A stretch of 64,000 nt of DNA from JACRLW01 sp046349595 (GTDB taxonomy: Bacteria > Planctomycetota > UBA1135 > UBA2386), in the NCBI GenBank assembly GCA_046349595.1, contig JAXMCA010000001.1, forward strand, positions 2,852,001 through 2,916,000, written 5' to 3'. How positions within the stretch are numbered: position 1 is the stretch's first letter; each line of letters begins with the position of its first letter. Under the pieces are notes generated by a model, which searched no databases, had not been told where the DNA came from, and saw only the letters and a list, made by a program, of their open reading frames with translations. The position numbers and the translations under genes are program-made. This document shows positions 44,618-53,591 of the stretch, in pieces.

Positions 44618-45706
44618 CTAGTGTCCTGAGTCGGAGATTCGGGAGCAGAATCGGCCGAGCGCTGCGAGGATGTCGTCGGCCGTCTTGGTCCACACGAAGG
44701 TCCGGGGGCAGTCGTTCCATCCGTCGACAAAGCCGCGGATCGCCGCGACGAGCGACTTCGTGCTCTTGTGGGTGCCCCTTCGGATGTGCTTCTGGGTGAT
44801 CTCTGCGAACCAACGCTCGACCAGGTTGATCCACGAGGCGTAGGTCGGCGTGAAGTGGAGGTGAAACCTCGGGTGTCGAACGAGCCATCGACGAACCGAC
44901 GGCGTCTTGTGCGTGCTGACGTTGTCGAGGATGACATGCAGGTCGAGGTCCTGCGGGACGGCGTCCTCGATGCGTCGCATGAAATCCACGAACTCCGACG
45001 CGCGGTGACGCTGCCTGCAATCACCGATGACCTTGCCCGACTTCACATCGAGAGCTGCGAACAGCGTCGTGGTGCCGTGTCGGACATAGTCGTGGGTCCG
45101 ACGCTCTGGCAAGCCTGGCCGCATCGGGAAGACCGGCTGGGTGCGGTCGAGGGCCTGGATCTGGGTCTTCTCGTCGACACACAGGACCACCGCCTTGGCG
45201 GGTGGATTCAGGTAGAGGCCCACGATGTCGCGCACCTTCTCGACGAACAGCGGGTCGTTCGAGAGCTTGAACGTCTCCTCTCGGTGCGGCTGCAGCGCGA
45301 ACGCGCGCAGAGTGCGGCTCACGGTGCTCTGGCTCATGCCCGTGGCCTTGGCGAGGGAACGGGTGCTCCAGTGCGTCGCGTTCCTCGGGGTGCTTTCGAG
45401 CGCGGTTGTGATCAGCCGCTCTACGTGCGCATCGGTGACCGTCCTCGGTGCGCCCGGGCGCGGCTCGTCGAAGAGACCGTCCAGACGTCGCGCAAGGAAC
45501 CGGCCCCGCCACTTGCCGACCGTGACTCGACTCACCGACAAGGCGTCAGCGACCTCGAGATTCGACTTGCCGTCGGCCGCCTCGAGCACGATGCGTGCTC
45601 GCACCGCGATTGACTGCGCACTCGTGCGCCGACGCGACAAGCTCACGAGGTGCTCTCGCTCCACGTCGCTCAAGACCAACGGCTTCAGTTGATGCCCGCG
45701 CGCCAT
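44618..45706 (-). CDS. IS630-family transposase
   Basis: A 362-residue IS630 transposase. The N-terminal helix-turn-helix part (SNLEVADALSVSRVTVGKWR) is followed by a linker and the DDE domain: Asp in VVLCVDEKTQIQALDR, Asp in LHVILDNVSTHK and Glu in WINLVERWFAEI. The gene fills most of the 1154-bp element on the minus strand. Its last codon inside the element is CAC, and the stop TAG is completed by the duplicated target TA plus one flanking base. Full length and intact motifs suggest that it is active. Confidence 0.95.
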   Translation of the reverse strand: MARGHQLKPLVLSDVEREHLVSLSRRRTSAQSIAVRARIVLEAADGKSNLEVADALSVSRVTVGKWRGRFLARRLDGLFDEPRPGAPRTVTDAHVERLITTALESTPRNATHWSTRSLAKATGMSQSTVSRTLRAFALQPHREETFKLSNDPLFVEKVRDIVGLYLNPPAKAVVLCVDEKTQIQALDRTQPVFPMRPGLPERRTHDYVRHGTTTLFAALDVKSGKVIGDCRQRHRASEFVDFMRRIEDAVPQDLDLHVILDNVSTHKTPSVRRWLVRHPRFHLHFTPTYASWINLVERWFAEITQKHIRRGTHKSTKSLVAAIRGFVDGWNDCPRTFVWTKTADDILAALGRFCSRISDSGH

Positions 45707-45774
45707 CGTCGACCTCCCGTGTTATCTGCGGAAGTCAACGATCTACAAGCACTCGAATTCCTGACTCAGGACAC
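44621..45774 (-). mobile_element. IS630-family insertion sequence
   Basis: A 1154-bp element bounded by terminal inverted repeats and a TA target duplication (44619-44620 and 45775-45776), both typical of IS630. The repeats are GTGTCCTGAGTC, perfect over 12 bp at each end, followed by ATTCG in both after a few mismatches. The transposase lies on the minus strand. The element is inserted in the TAG stop codon of the gene to its right (45774-49454); both the target gene and the transposase end on a TAG made from TA plus G. Confidence 0.95.
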
Positions 45775-48700
45775 TAGTCCTTCTTCGACTCGCCGAGGCG
45801 GAAGGTCACGTCGGTGGGTCCGTGCTCGAGGATCTCGACCGTCGGCGGGATCGAGGCGTAGCGACCCTGGTCGGTGTAGATCTCGACCGTGTAGTGGCCG
45901 GGATCGAGCTTGGTCGAGCGGAAGGCAACGGCGCCCGACACCGAGGTGAAGGCCATGCCGCCGTGCTCGCCGTCGTTGCGCAGCAGGACTCCACGAAGCG
46001 TCGTGCCCGCCGGCAGATCGACCTTGCCGCGGAGGATGCCGTCGGCGTTGGCGCGGATCTCGAGCTGCATCGGCCCGCCGACGACGACGCCAACGCGCAC
46101 GGCCTCGCCCCGGGACGACTCCACCCGCATGGTGTACTTGCCCGACGGCAGGCGCACGTTGGCAACGCCGCTCGCACCGCAGCGCGCTTCGAGACGGAAC
46201 GAACTCCCGTCGCCGAGCGTGCCCCAGGCCTGCAGCGTGGCGTCGCCGGGCACCGCGCCATCCTGGTCGACGACGCGGACGTCGACCGGCATCGTCGCGG
46301 TGACGAAGTCGGCGGACACGGTCGCGCCGTCGCCGACCTGCACCTCGCGGTGCCACTCGATGCTCGGATCCGCCTGCAACCGGACCGTGAGTTCGAAGTG
46401 CTTCGCGTTGAGTGCACTGCGCTCGAAGCGACCTGCGGCGTCGGTGGTCGCGAACACGGAGTCGGCGCGGATCGTCGCGTCGTAGGGGAAGGATGACATC
46501 AGCTTCAGGCCGCTGCGCGGCATGCCGTCGATCTCGACGCGACCGTGCACGGTTCCGCCCGCGTTACCGGGACCGGCGAACAGCGGGTCGAGGTCGAGGG
46601 AGACCTCGGTGGTCACGTCGCTCTGCACGCTGACCGACTCGGTGCGTCCGCTGGCACTCTGGAAGCTCCAATCGTTCGGGTTGGCGCGGATCAGCAACTC
46701 GCCGATGCTGCGGATCTTCGCGTCGTCGTCCTTGCGCGCACTGATCTCCCAAGAGCCGGGTGCGAGGCCTTCGACCACGAAGCGACCGTCGGCATCGACC
46801 TGCACACCGTGCGGTGCGACGGGGAACAACGAACCGTTCGCGGGATCGAGCGGACGCAGGCGCAACTCCAGGGTGCCAGGTTCCACGGTCTGGCCCGCGG
46901 CGCGCACGACACCACGGATCGAGCCGGGCCGCTTCAGGGTCAGGGTGACGATCCCGCGCGGATCCTCGACGCGCAGCGCCGTGCTGCCGCGCGCGCGATG
47001 GCGCGCCAGGACCTGGGCCGGACCCTCCGGCAGATTGGCGATGCGTGCGACGCCGTCGCGACCGGTGAACACACCGCCACGCGCGAGACGATCCCAGGCA
47101 CGGTAGTCGCCGGATCGGAACAGCACCGACTCGCTGAACGCGGCCGCCCCGTCGGCGTCGGAGAGAACGAAGACCTCGGTGCCCGCGATCGCTGCGCCGG
47201 TCTCGTCGACGACCCGCACGCCGAGATCGACTCCGCCGCGGAGATCGACGTGCAGCGGCTGGATCGCACCCTCGGCCGCGACCTCGAGAACGCGCTGTTC
47301 GAAGGCGAAGCCGTCGGCGGCGATGCCGAGCGTGTAGATGCCGGGTTCGAGTGCGCGCAGCAGGTAGTCGCCGCGATCGGCGTGATCGGCAGCGATGTCG
47401 ACGGGGAGCTGCACCTGCATCCCCGCCGCGGTCAGCTCCCCGATCGGAGGGCCGTCCCACAGCATGAACTGCGCATGCGACGGCACGCGATCGCCCGCCG
47501 CGCGCAACTCGACGGGCAGATCGCGATGCACGGGAAGAACGAGCTCGATCTCGTCGCCGCCGGGACCGGCGGGTGCTTCGGTGTTCCATCGCGCATCGGT
47601 GTTCCTGCGGAAGGCGATCGCGAAGTCGGCACGCGGCAGCGCGTCGAAGACCACACGGCCTTCGGCATCGGTGCTGCGGGCGGGATCGGCGAACAGGATG
47701 CCGGTCAGGCCCAGGCGCGGCCTCAGCGCGATGCGCACCTCGGCACCCGCCACCGGATGGTGGTCGTGGTCGACGACACGGAAGCCCAGACGATCGCCGT
47801 CGCTCAGCACGACGTCGCCGGCATTGCGCTCCTCTCCAGCACGGACCGCGATGCGCGGTCGCACGAAAGAAGCGAAGCCCGGCGCGCGCACCATCAAGAC
47901 GTGCTCGGTGTCGAGCACGCCGTCGACGCGGAAGCGGCCGTCGTGATCGCTGCGCGCCGTCGGGATCGGCAGGGAGTTCCACGCCTGGTCGAGCCACGCG
48001 GGGAACGGCAACACCACGAAGGGCGCGTCCTCGTCGGCCTGCGGGATGTCCTTCGACAGCAGGCGCCGCATCGCCACCGCACAGCCCTTCGCGCCGTCCG
48101 CCTTGCCGGCGAAGTCCGCGATCTCCGGAACCGCGCAGAACAGGGCGCCGCCCTCGGCGAGCCGATCGATCGGCGCGAGCGCGAGCAGGGCGCCGGGTAC
48201 GTCGAGCGCGCGCACCAGCGCACCCTCGACGGGACGTCCGCCGCGATCGACGACGCGCCCGACGATCGCCCCGCGCGGTTCGAGCTGCAGGTTGCCGAGA
48301 TCGGTGGTGCGACCCGCGGGCAGCTCGAAGGGCAGGGTGAGCAGGGTGGCGCCCGGTCCGCCATGTCCGAGCCACAGCGCGTGCGACTGGCGCGCCGGCA
48401 CCTCGGCGAAGGTGAAGCGGCCGTGATCGTCGGTGGTCGTCTCCAGACTGCTGACGCCCGCACCCTGCGGGATGTGCCCCGGTTCGAAGCCACCTGGATG
48501 CGCGTCGACGGGGTCGACGCACAGCAGGCGACAGGCGCGACCGCCGGCGAGTCGTCCGTCGGGTGTGAGGAGGATGCCGGTGAGGACGGCGCGCTGATCG
48601 ACGCCGAGGGCCCCAGCACTCGACGCAGCACCGCTCGGTGAGGCATCCTCCGCCCGCCGGCGCTCCGTGGAGTCCGGCAGCGCCTCCGCCACCGACCTCT

Positions 48701-49454
48701 GCGGCACGGCGGTGTTGCGCTCCTGCTGGAGACGTGCGGACGCGGCGTCGTCGACACGCGGTCCGGCATCGACCGGACCGAAGGAACCGTAGAGGACCAC
48801 CGCGAGCGCGGCGCCGAGCAGGACGATCAGGACGGCTTTCATGGCAGACAAGGTCGAGAGGACGGCAAGGGCCTTGGCCATGAGCGCGCCGCGCACCACC
48901 TGGTGCGACGACGCCAGCGGGATCAGTCCGAGCATCCAGGCGCGACGATCGCCGCCGTGCCGTGCATCGAGCTTCTCGCGGAGCATCTGGCGCGCACGCC
49001 GCAGACGCGTGTTCACCGTGTCGACGGGAACCTCGAGCAGCGTGCTCATCGCACGCGGCTCGTGGCCCTCGAAGTAGCGCAGCATGATCGCGGTGCGGTA
49101 CGGCTCGCCCAGCGAGGCGACCGCGGCGACGACCATGCGACGCTGGTCCTCGCGTGCGAGAAGCTCCACCGGCGATTCGATCGCCTCGGGACGCGCGGCC
49201 TCGCGCTCGTGCGCGACCCGCCGTCTCTCACCGCGACGCAGATTGCTCGCCCGCGTGCTCACCACGCGCGCGAGCCACCCGCGTCGCTCACCGCGGCCGG
49301 GCATGCCTCGGCGCAGCGCTTCGATCCAGGTCTGCTGCACGACGTCGTCGGCCGCCGCATCGTCGCACAGCAGGCTGCGCGCGAGGGCCCTCACGAAGGG
49401 CTCCTCCGCCGCGAGTGCGTCGAGGTCGGTCAGGTTCGGGGTCGTGCTCGTCAT
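45774..49454 (-). CDS. ECF sigma factor fused to a membrane helix and large carboxypeptidase-regulatory-like ectodomain
   Basis: A 1226-residue protein. Residues 10-165 are an ECF sigma factor: LCDDAAADDVVQQTWIEALR (region 2) and SLGEPYRTAIMLRYFEGH, VPVDTVNTRLRRARQMLREK (region 4). A membrane helix follows at 204-226 (AMKAVLIVLLGAALAVVLYG). Residues 240-1226 form an outside region built of many Ig-like carboxypeptidase-regulatory domains, with strands such as DGRFVVEGLAPGSW, DHDGRFRVDGVLD and TDAAGRFERSALN. So a DNA-binding sigma factor is physically joined to an exterior sensor. No anti-sigma gene is adjacent, so the fusion probably self-regulates. The ATG at 49454 is chosen because the sigma region begins there. 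The stop carries the IS630 insertion. Confidence 0.88.
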   Translation of the reverse strand: MTSTTPNLTDLDALAAEEPFVRALARSLLCDDAAADDVVQQTWIEALRRGMPGRGERRGWLARVVSTRASNLRRGERRRVAHEREAARPEAIESPVELLAREDQRRMVVAAVASLGEPYRTAIMLRYFEGHEPRAMSTLLEVPVDTVNTRLRRARQMLREKLDARHGGDRRAWMLGLIPLASSHQVVRGALMAKALAVLSTLSAMKAVLIVLLGAALAVVLYGSFGPVDAGPRVDDAASARLQQERNTAVPQRSVAEALPDSTERRRAEDASPSGAASSAGALGVDQRAVLTGILLTPDGRLAGGRACRLLCVDPVDAHPGGFEPGHIPQGAGVSSLETTTDDHGRFTFAEVPARQSHALWLGHGGPGATLLTLPFELPAGRTTDLGNLQLEPRGAIVGRVVDRGGRPVEGALVRALDVPGALLALAPIDRLAEGGALFCAVPEIADFAGKADGAKGCAVAMRRLLSKDIPQADEDAPFVVLPFPAWLDQAWNSLPIPTARSDHDGRFRVDGVLDTEHVLMVRAPGFASFVRPRIAVRAGEERNAGDVVLSDGDRLGFRVVDHDHHPVAGAEVRIALRPRLGLTGILFADPARSTDAEGRVVFDALPRADFAIAFRRNTDARWNTEAPAGPGGDEIELVLPVHRDLPVELRAAGDRVPSHAQFMLWDGPPIGELTAAGMQVQLPVDIAADHADRGDYLLRALEPGIYTLGIAADGFAFEQRVLEVAAEGAIQPLHVDLRGGVDLGVRVVDETGAAIAGTEVFVLSDADGAAAFSESVLFRSGDYRAWDRLARGGVFTGRDGVARIANLPEGPAQVLARHRARGSTALRVEDPRGIVTLTLKRPGSIRGVVRAAGQTVEPGTLELRLRPLDPANGSLFPVAPHGVQVDADGRFVVEGLAPGSWEISARKDDDAKIRSIGELLIRANPNDWSFQSASGRTESVSVQSDVTTEVSLDLDPLFAGPGNAGGTVHGRVEIDGMPRSGLKLMSSFPYDATIRADSVFATTDAAGRFERSALNAKHFELTVRLQADPSIEWHREVQVGDGATVSADFVTATMPVDVRVVDQDGAVPGDATLQAWGTLGDGSSFRLEARCGASGVANVRLPSGKYTMRVESSRGEAVRVGVVVGGPMQLEIRANADGILRGKVDLPAGTTLRGVLLRNDGEHGGMAFTSVSGAVAFRSTKLDPGHYTVEIYTDQGRYASIPPTVEILEHGPTDVTFRLGESKKD

Positions 49455-49519
49455 GGCAACCCGGAGACACCGCAGGGCGCGGCGACGGTTCAGGAAAACC
49501 GGCACCTCGGCGAGCGCGC

Positions 49520-49525
49520 TATCCT
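49520..49525 (+). promoter_or_regulatory. -10-like TATCCT upstream of rhodanese-ThiF gene
   Basis: TATCCT ends 10 nt before the ATG at 49536, giving a leader of only a few bases. No Shine-Dalgarno is present. It is part of the recurring set discussed under findings. Confidence 0.35.
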
Positions 49526-49535
49526 GCCACGACCG

Positions 49536-50699
49536 ATGAGCCGCCGTCAGGACCGCATCCTCGCCCTGCGCGGCGAGATTCCCGAAGTGACTCCGCGCGA
49601 AGCCACGACCCTGATGGAGAAGGGCGCGGTGCTCATCGACATCCGGGAGCCCACGGAGATCGCGGCCGGGGCGCCGCGCGGCGCGCTGCACCTGCCGCGC
49701 GCCTTCCTCGAACTGCGCATCGAGGAGCGCGTGCCCGACGTCGGCCGCACCATCCTCTTGTCCTGCGAGACCGGTCTGCGCTCGTTGTTCGCCGCCGACG
49801 GGCTGCGCCGTCTCGGCTATGCCGACGTGCGCTCGGTCGCGGGCGGCTACGTCCGCTGGCAGGCGGACGGTCTCCCGATCGAGGCGCCGCGCGGACTCAG
49901 CTCCGCGGATCGCGAACGCTACGCCCGCCATCTGTCGATCCCCGGCGTCGGCGAGGAAGGTCAGCGCAAGCTGCTCGAGGGCAGGGTGCTGTGCGTCGGC
50001 GCCGGCGGCCTCGGCTCACCGGTGGCGATGTACCTCGCCGCCGCCGGCGTCGGGCACCTGCGCGTCGTCGACCACGACGTCGTCGATCGCAGCAATCTGC
50101 AACGCCAGCTCCTGCACACCGACGACCGCGTCGGCATGGCGAAGGTCGAATCGGCGCGCCGCACGCTGGCTGCGCTGAACCCGGGGATCGAGATCGAGGC
50201 GCTGCGGGTCCGGCTGGGCACGGACAACGTCGAAGAGCTGATGCGGGGCTGCGACGTGGTCGTCGACGGCACCGACAACTTCGCGACGCGCTACCTCGTC
50301 AACGACGCCTGCGTGCATCTCGGCATCCCCAACGTGCACGGCGCGATCTTCCGCTTCGAGGGCCAGGTGAGCACCTTCTGGCCGCGATCCCCCACCACGC
50401 GTGGCCCCTGCTACCGCTGCGTGTTCCCCGCGCCCCCGCCTCCCGAGCTCGCCCCCAACTGTGCCGAGGCCGGAGTGCTCGGCGTGCTGCCCGGGGTGAT
50501 CGGGACTCTGCAGGCGGTCGAGACCGTCAAGCTCCTGCTCGGGCTCGGCGAGCCGCTGGTCGGGCGACTGCTCCTGTACGACGCATTGGCCGCGCGCTTC
50601 CTCGAGCTCGAGCAGCGCCGCGATCCGGACTGTCCGCTGTGCGCCGACGGCCGGGCCTTCCCCGGCTATCAGCAACTCGCCGCGATCTGCCGCTCCTGA
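49536..50699 (+). CDS. Rhodanese - ThiF/MoeB-type adenylyltransferase fusion
   Basis: A 387-residue sulphur-carrier enzyme. Residues 1-115 are a rhodanese domain with the active-site Cys in LLSCETGLRS (C77). Residues 125-387 are an E1-like ThiF/MoeB domain: CVGAGGLGSPVAMYLA (nucleotide-binding), DNFATRYLVNDAC, NCAEAGVLGVLPG with the catalytic Cys, and the zinc-binding CYRC and CPLC pairs. Such enzymes adenylate and thiocarboxylate small carriers (ThiS, MoaD) for thiamine, molybdopterin or thiolated tRNA. The usual fusion has rhodanese at the C-terminus; here it is at the N-terminus. No carrier gene is nearby. The ATG follows a -10-like TATCCT. Confidence 0.9.
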   Translation: MSRRQDRILALRGEIPEVTPREATTLMEKGAVLIDIREPTEIAAGAPRGALHLPRAFLELRIEERVPDVGRTILLSCETGLRSLFAADGLRRLGYADVRSVAGGYVRWQADGLPIEAPRGLSSADRERYARHLSIPGVGEEGQRKLLEGRVLCVGAGGLGSPVAMYLAAAGVGHLRVVDHDVVDRSNLQRQLLHTDDRVGMAKVESARRTLAALNPGIEIEALRVRLGTDNVEELMRGCDVVVDGTDNFATRYLVNDACVHLGIPNVHGAIFRFEGQVSTFWPRSPTTRGPCYRCVFPAPPPPELAPNCAEAGVLGVLPGVIGTLQAVETVKLLLGLGEPLVGRLLLYDALAARFLELEQRRDPDCPLCADGRAFPGYQQLAAICRS

Positions 50700-50738
50700 G
50701 CGGCTCGCTGTCCTCCCCGCGGGACAAACTCGTGTGGT

Positions 50739-51422
50739 TCAGCGCCAGGCGTTCTCGCCGGGGACGAAGGGCCCCTGGCGGAAGGGCGCGAGCGGCCCGG
50801 GTCCGCCGGTCGAGTAGAGCGGCACGCCGCGGTAGGGCACTCCGCGCGACCACGAGTAGCGCGCCGCGAGTTCGGCGCGGCGATCCTCGAGCTCCCGGTC
50901 GATCAGCACGGGCTTGAGCCCGGGGTCGTTGTCCCGCGGAGCCTCGCAGGCCACCGTCCAGCTCCAGCCCGACGGATCGAGATGGATGTCGTTGGTGTAG
51001 GCCCGGATGGTCGTCGTGTAGGTGTAACCCGGCCAGAAGGGGTAGCCCATCGGGTTGAACAGGCGCGCCGACGCCGAGCCGACCACGTGGTCCTTCGCGT
51101 CGAGGACGTCGAGCCAGACGAAGGCGACCTCGACCGGGTGATCGGTGGTGTTCTCGTAGGTGATGCGAGCCTGCAGGTAGACATCGCCCGGCACGCCGGT
51201 CAGCTCCCAGTGGTCGACGTGCACGGTGCCCTGGCCCTCGAAGACGAAGTCCTGCTTCTCCCAGCCCGCGCGCCACAGTTCGGCCTTCTGCCGCTTCAAC
51301 TCCTCCCACGGCCGCATGAACTCGGCCAGCCGTTCCTGATAGGGCCGCGGCTTGGTGGTCGAACAGGCGAGCGGGAGGAGGACGATCGGACACAGTCCGA
51401 GCAGGCGGAGCATCGAGCGCAT
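50739..51422 (-). CDS. Lipoprotein of unknown function
   Basis: A 227-residue lipoprotein: RLLGLCPIVLLPLACSTT gives a lipobox ending at Cys, and the rest is soluble. The central region VYLQARITYENTTDHPVEVAF reads as a single beta-sandwich like the FxLYD or similar periplasmic domains, with the conserved look of a component of a complex. The C-terminus is rich in Arg, Pro and Gly. The ATG at 51422 has weak GAGG upstream. I do not recognise the family with certainty. Confidence 0.65.
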   Translation of the reverse strand: MRSMLRLLGLCPIVLLPLACSTTKPRPYQERLAEFMRPWEELKRQKAELWRAGWEKQDFVFEGQGTVHVDHWELTGVPGDVYLQARITYENTTDHPVEVAFVWLDVLDAKDHVVGSASARLFNPMGYPFWPGYTYTTTIRAYTNDIHLDPSGWSWTVACEAPRDNDPGLKPVLIDRELEDRRAELAARYSWSRGVPYRGVPLYSTGGPGPLAPFRQGPFVPGENAWR

Positions 51423-51517
51423 GAGCTGGGCCTCGGGGTTCGCGGGCGTGCGGGTCAGACCGGCGAAGGCCGCCGGATCTTCCGCGCGGCGCCGCCGCTG
51501 GCAAAGCCCATGCCGTC

Positions 51518-52285
51518 TCAGGAGAGCCCGACGCGACCCAGCCGGGCGACGATCGGCCAGCGCCACCGGCGCTGCCCGGGCCCGATGACCTCGGCAACGG
51601 ACCCGAGCGCGCGGTCGAGCTCCGCCCCGCGCCCCGCGTCGCGGAATGCGCGCGCCGACGACCAGGTGGAGACGTAGCCGCAGAACTGCGCGGCGTCCCA
51701 GCTCCGCTCGATCGCGAGTTCGGGTTCCGGCAAGGACGGCCAGGGAAAGGGGAGTGCGACGTAGCCCGACTCGACGTGCGCGCGCTCCGCGGGCCAGTAC
51801 GGGGCGAGCAGTGCGTCGTAGAGGGAGTCGAAGACGCCGACCAGATCCGGCTCGGGGATCACGCGGCCGTAGCCGACCATCGCCACCAGTGCGCCCGGTC
51901 GTGCGACCTCGCGGATCGCGCGGTGCCAGGCCTCGACGTCGAACCAGTGCACGGCCTGCGCCGCGACGCACAGGTCGACCGATCGCGGCGGGAGCGACGG
52001 CTCTTCCGCTCGCTCCACACGGTACTCGACGCCTTCGGCGCGCTGAGCGTGCGCGATCTGCGCCGCGCTGGCATCGGTCGCGATCACCTTCGCGAAGCAC
52101 TGCGCCAGCAACACGCTGAGCTGTCCCGAGCCGCATCCTGCGTCCCAGGCGACAGCGGTCGTCGGCGCGAGGCTCGCGAGGTGGTGCGCCAGTTCCGGCG
52201 GGTAGCTCGGACGGCATTGCGCGTAGCGCGCGGCGTTCGCCGAGAAGTGGTCGCGGAAACCGGGGGCACCTTCGGCGCCGTGCAT
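51518..52285 (-). CDS. Class I SAM-dependent methyltransferase
   Basis: A 255-residue methyltransferase of the type-11 fold: AWDAGCGSGQLSVLLAQ at 47-63 is the SAM-binding motif I, IATDASAAQIAHAQ is motif II with the acidic residue that holds ribose, VDLCVAAQAVHWFD is motif III, and VARPGALVAMVGYG follows. The family resembles the UbiE-like or cypemycin-type general methyltransferases; the substrate is unknown. GAGCAT lies 6 nt before ATG 52285. Confidence 0.85.
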   Translation of the reverse strand: MHGAEGAPGFRDHFSANAARYAQCRPSYPPELAHHLASLAPTTAVAWDAGCGSGQLSVLLAQCFAKVIATDASAAQIAHAQRAEGVEYRVERAEEPSLPPRSVDLCVAAQAVHWFDVEAWHRAIREVARPGALVAMVGYGRVIPEPDLVGVFDSLYDALLAPYWPAERAHVESGYVALPFPWPSLPEPELAIERSWDAAQFCGYVSTWSSARAFRDAGRGAELDRALGSVAEVIGPGQRRWRWPIVARLGRVGLS

Positions 52286-52323
52286 GCCGGCATGCTCGCC
52301 GAGGCGGTTTGCGGAGGGAAGCC

Positions 52324-53553
52324 TCAGCGGCGCGGGCGCGCGCGGGCGGCCGTGGCCGGCTCGACGACGCCATCGCGCAGCACGGCGGCGACGCGCTCGA
52401 GGGTCGGCCAGGTCAGGGTGCCGAGCGAGCGGATCAGCAGGCCGGCGCCGCCGGCGTCGCGCACCGCGGCGCGGGCGGTGTAGACGTCGTCGGCCGAGCG
52501 GTAGTGCGGCGGATGCGGTGCGATCGCGGCACGCAGGACCTGGCCGCGCACCGCATCGCTGCGCCAGGTCGTGCGCATCGCCTCCGCGGACTCGTCGACG
52601 TGCGAGAGGATCAGCTCGTCGGCGTGTCCCTGCACGACCTGCAGCGGCGCACCGAGCGCGTCACCCGAGAACAGCGAGTGGACGTGAACGTGCAGCGCGA
52701 GACGCGTGCGCTTGCTGACCGCGGCGCGCAGCGCCTTGAGCATCCGCACGTAGGTCGCGAGACGATGGCTCCACAGCGCGAACATCGACGCGTGGCCGAG
52801 GTCGTCCTCGATGCGTCGGAACACCTCCTCGCTGGTGCCGGTGCGCCGTGGAGTCAGCGCGTCGGTCGTCGCGATGCGCGCGTGGATCAGCTCGCGGACG
52901 CGGGAGCGCAGGCCGTCGACGTCGAGACCGGTGCGACGCATGCCGTCGGCGCAGTCGGTGCAGAAGCACACCGACAACAGGAAGTCGACGTAGGGATCCG
53001 GCGGCAGCGCGCTGTCGAAACGGATCGAGCCGCGGCGCGGGTCGCTGAAGCCGAGCCCTTCGAGTTCGATGGAGTCCAGGCCAGCGTGTGCCGCGAGGTC
53101 CTCGACCAGCCAGACCACGTACTCGAGCACCGGCGGTTGCGCCGGACACAGGGCGATCGGGTCGCGATCGCCGAAGGCGTTCTGCACCGCGGTGTGCGGA
53201 TGGTGCGCGGCGAGCGCGACGTTGCGCAACGGGCGCAGCCAGGCGCGCGCACACACGCCGGCGTCCGCGGCGTCGGCCAGAAAGGTCTCGAGCGGCGACG
53301 GCGCACCCTCGGCGAGGATCGGTGCGAGTTGCGGCGCGAGCAAGCCGAAGTCGCCCCTCGGCCGGAACCACAACTGACCCTCGTTGGCGTGCCGCACGCA
53401 GCTGCTGCCGTTCCAGGGCATCAACACGCGCCCGCCGGCGTCCGAGACGGCCAGCGAGACCTCGCTGAAACCGAGGTCCCTCAGGCGCGCCAGTCCTCCG
53501 TGCGCCTCGAGCGCGACGAGGTCGGCGGGGTGGGCGTGGATGCCGTGACGCAT
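52324..53553 (-). CDS. Hypothetical protein with possible TIM-barrel/metal-binding fold
   Basis: A 409-residue soluble protein with no signal peptide. It begins MRHGIHAHPADLVALEAHGG, and has AHHPHTAVQNAFGD, FSDPRRGSIRFDSALPPD and LHVHVHSLFSG, i.e. several His/Asp clusters, plus HVDESAEAM. A Cys pair (CFCTDC) in the middle could bind a metal. The arrangement of alternating strands and helices suggests a barrel, but I cannot assign a family. It starts 13 bp after the hairpin that follows xthA. Confidence 0.6.
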   Translation of the reverse strand: MRHGIHAHPADLVALEAHGGLARLRDLGFSEVSLAVSDAGGRVLMPWNGSSCVRHANEGQLWFRPRGDFGLLAPQLAPILAEGAPSPLETFLADAADAGVCARAWLRPLRNVALAAHHPHTAVQNAFGDRDPIALCPAQPPVLEYVVWLVEDLAAHAGLDSIELEGLGFSDPRRGSIRFDSALPPDPYVDFLLSVCFCTDCADGMRRTGLDVDGLRSRVRELIHARIATTDALTPRRTGTSEEVFRRIEDDLGHASMFALWSHRLATYVRMLKALRAAVSKRTRLALHVHVHSLFSGDALGAPLQVVQGHADELILSHVDESAEAMRTTWRSDAVRGQVLRAAIAPHPPHYRSADDVYTARAAVRDAGGAGLLIRSLGTLTWPTLERVAAVLRDGVVEPATAARARPRR

Positions 53554-53565
53554 GCGATGGGTCGA

Positions 53566-53584
53566 CGCTCACGGAGCGTGAGCG
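53566..53584 (-). terminator. Hairpin downstream of xthA
   Basis: CGCTCACG (53566-53573) and CGTGAGCG (53577-53584) are perfectly complementary with a 3-nt loop. It lies 8 bp past the xthA stop and 13 bp before the next minus-strand start, so it is a likely terminator or attenuator between these genes. No T-run is seen. Confidence 0.5.
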
Positions 53585-53591
53585 ATCGTCC

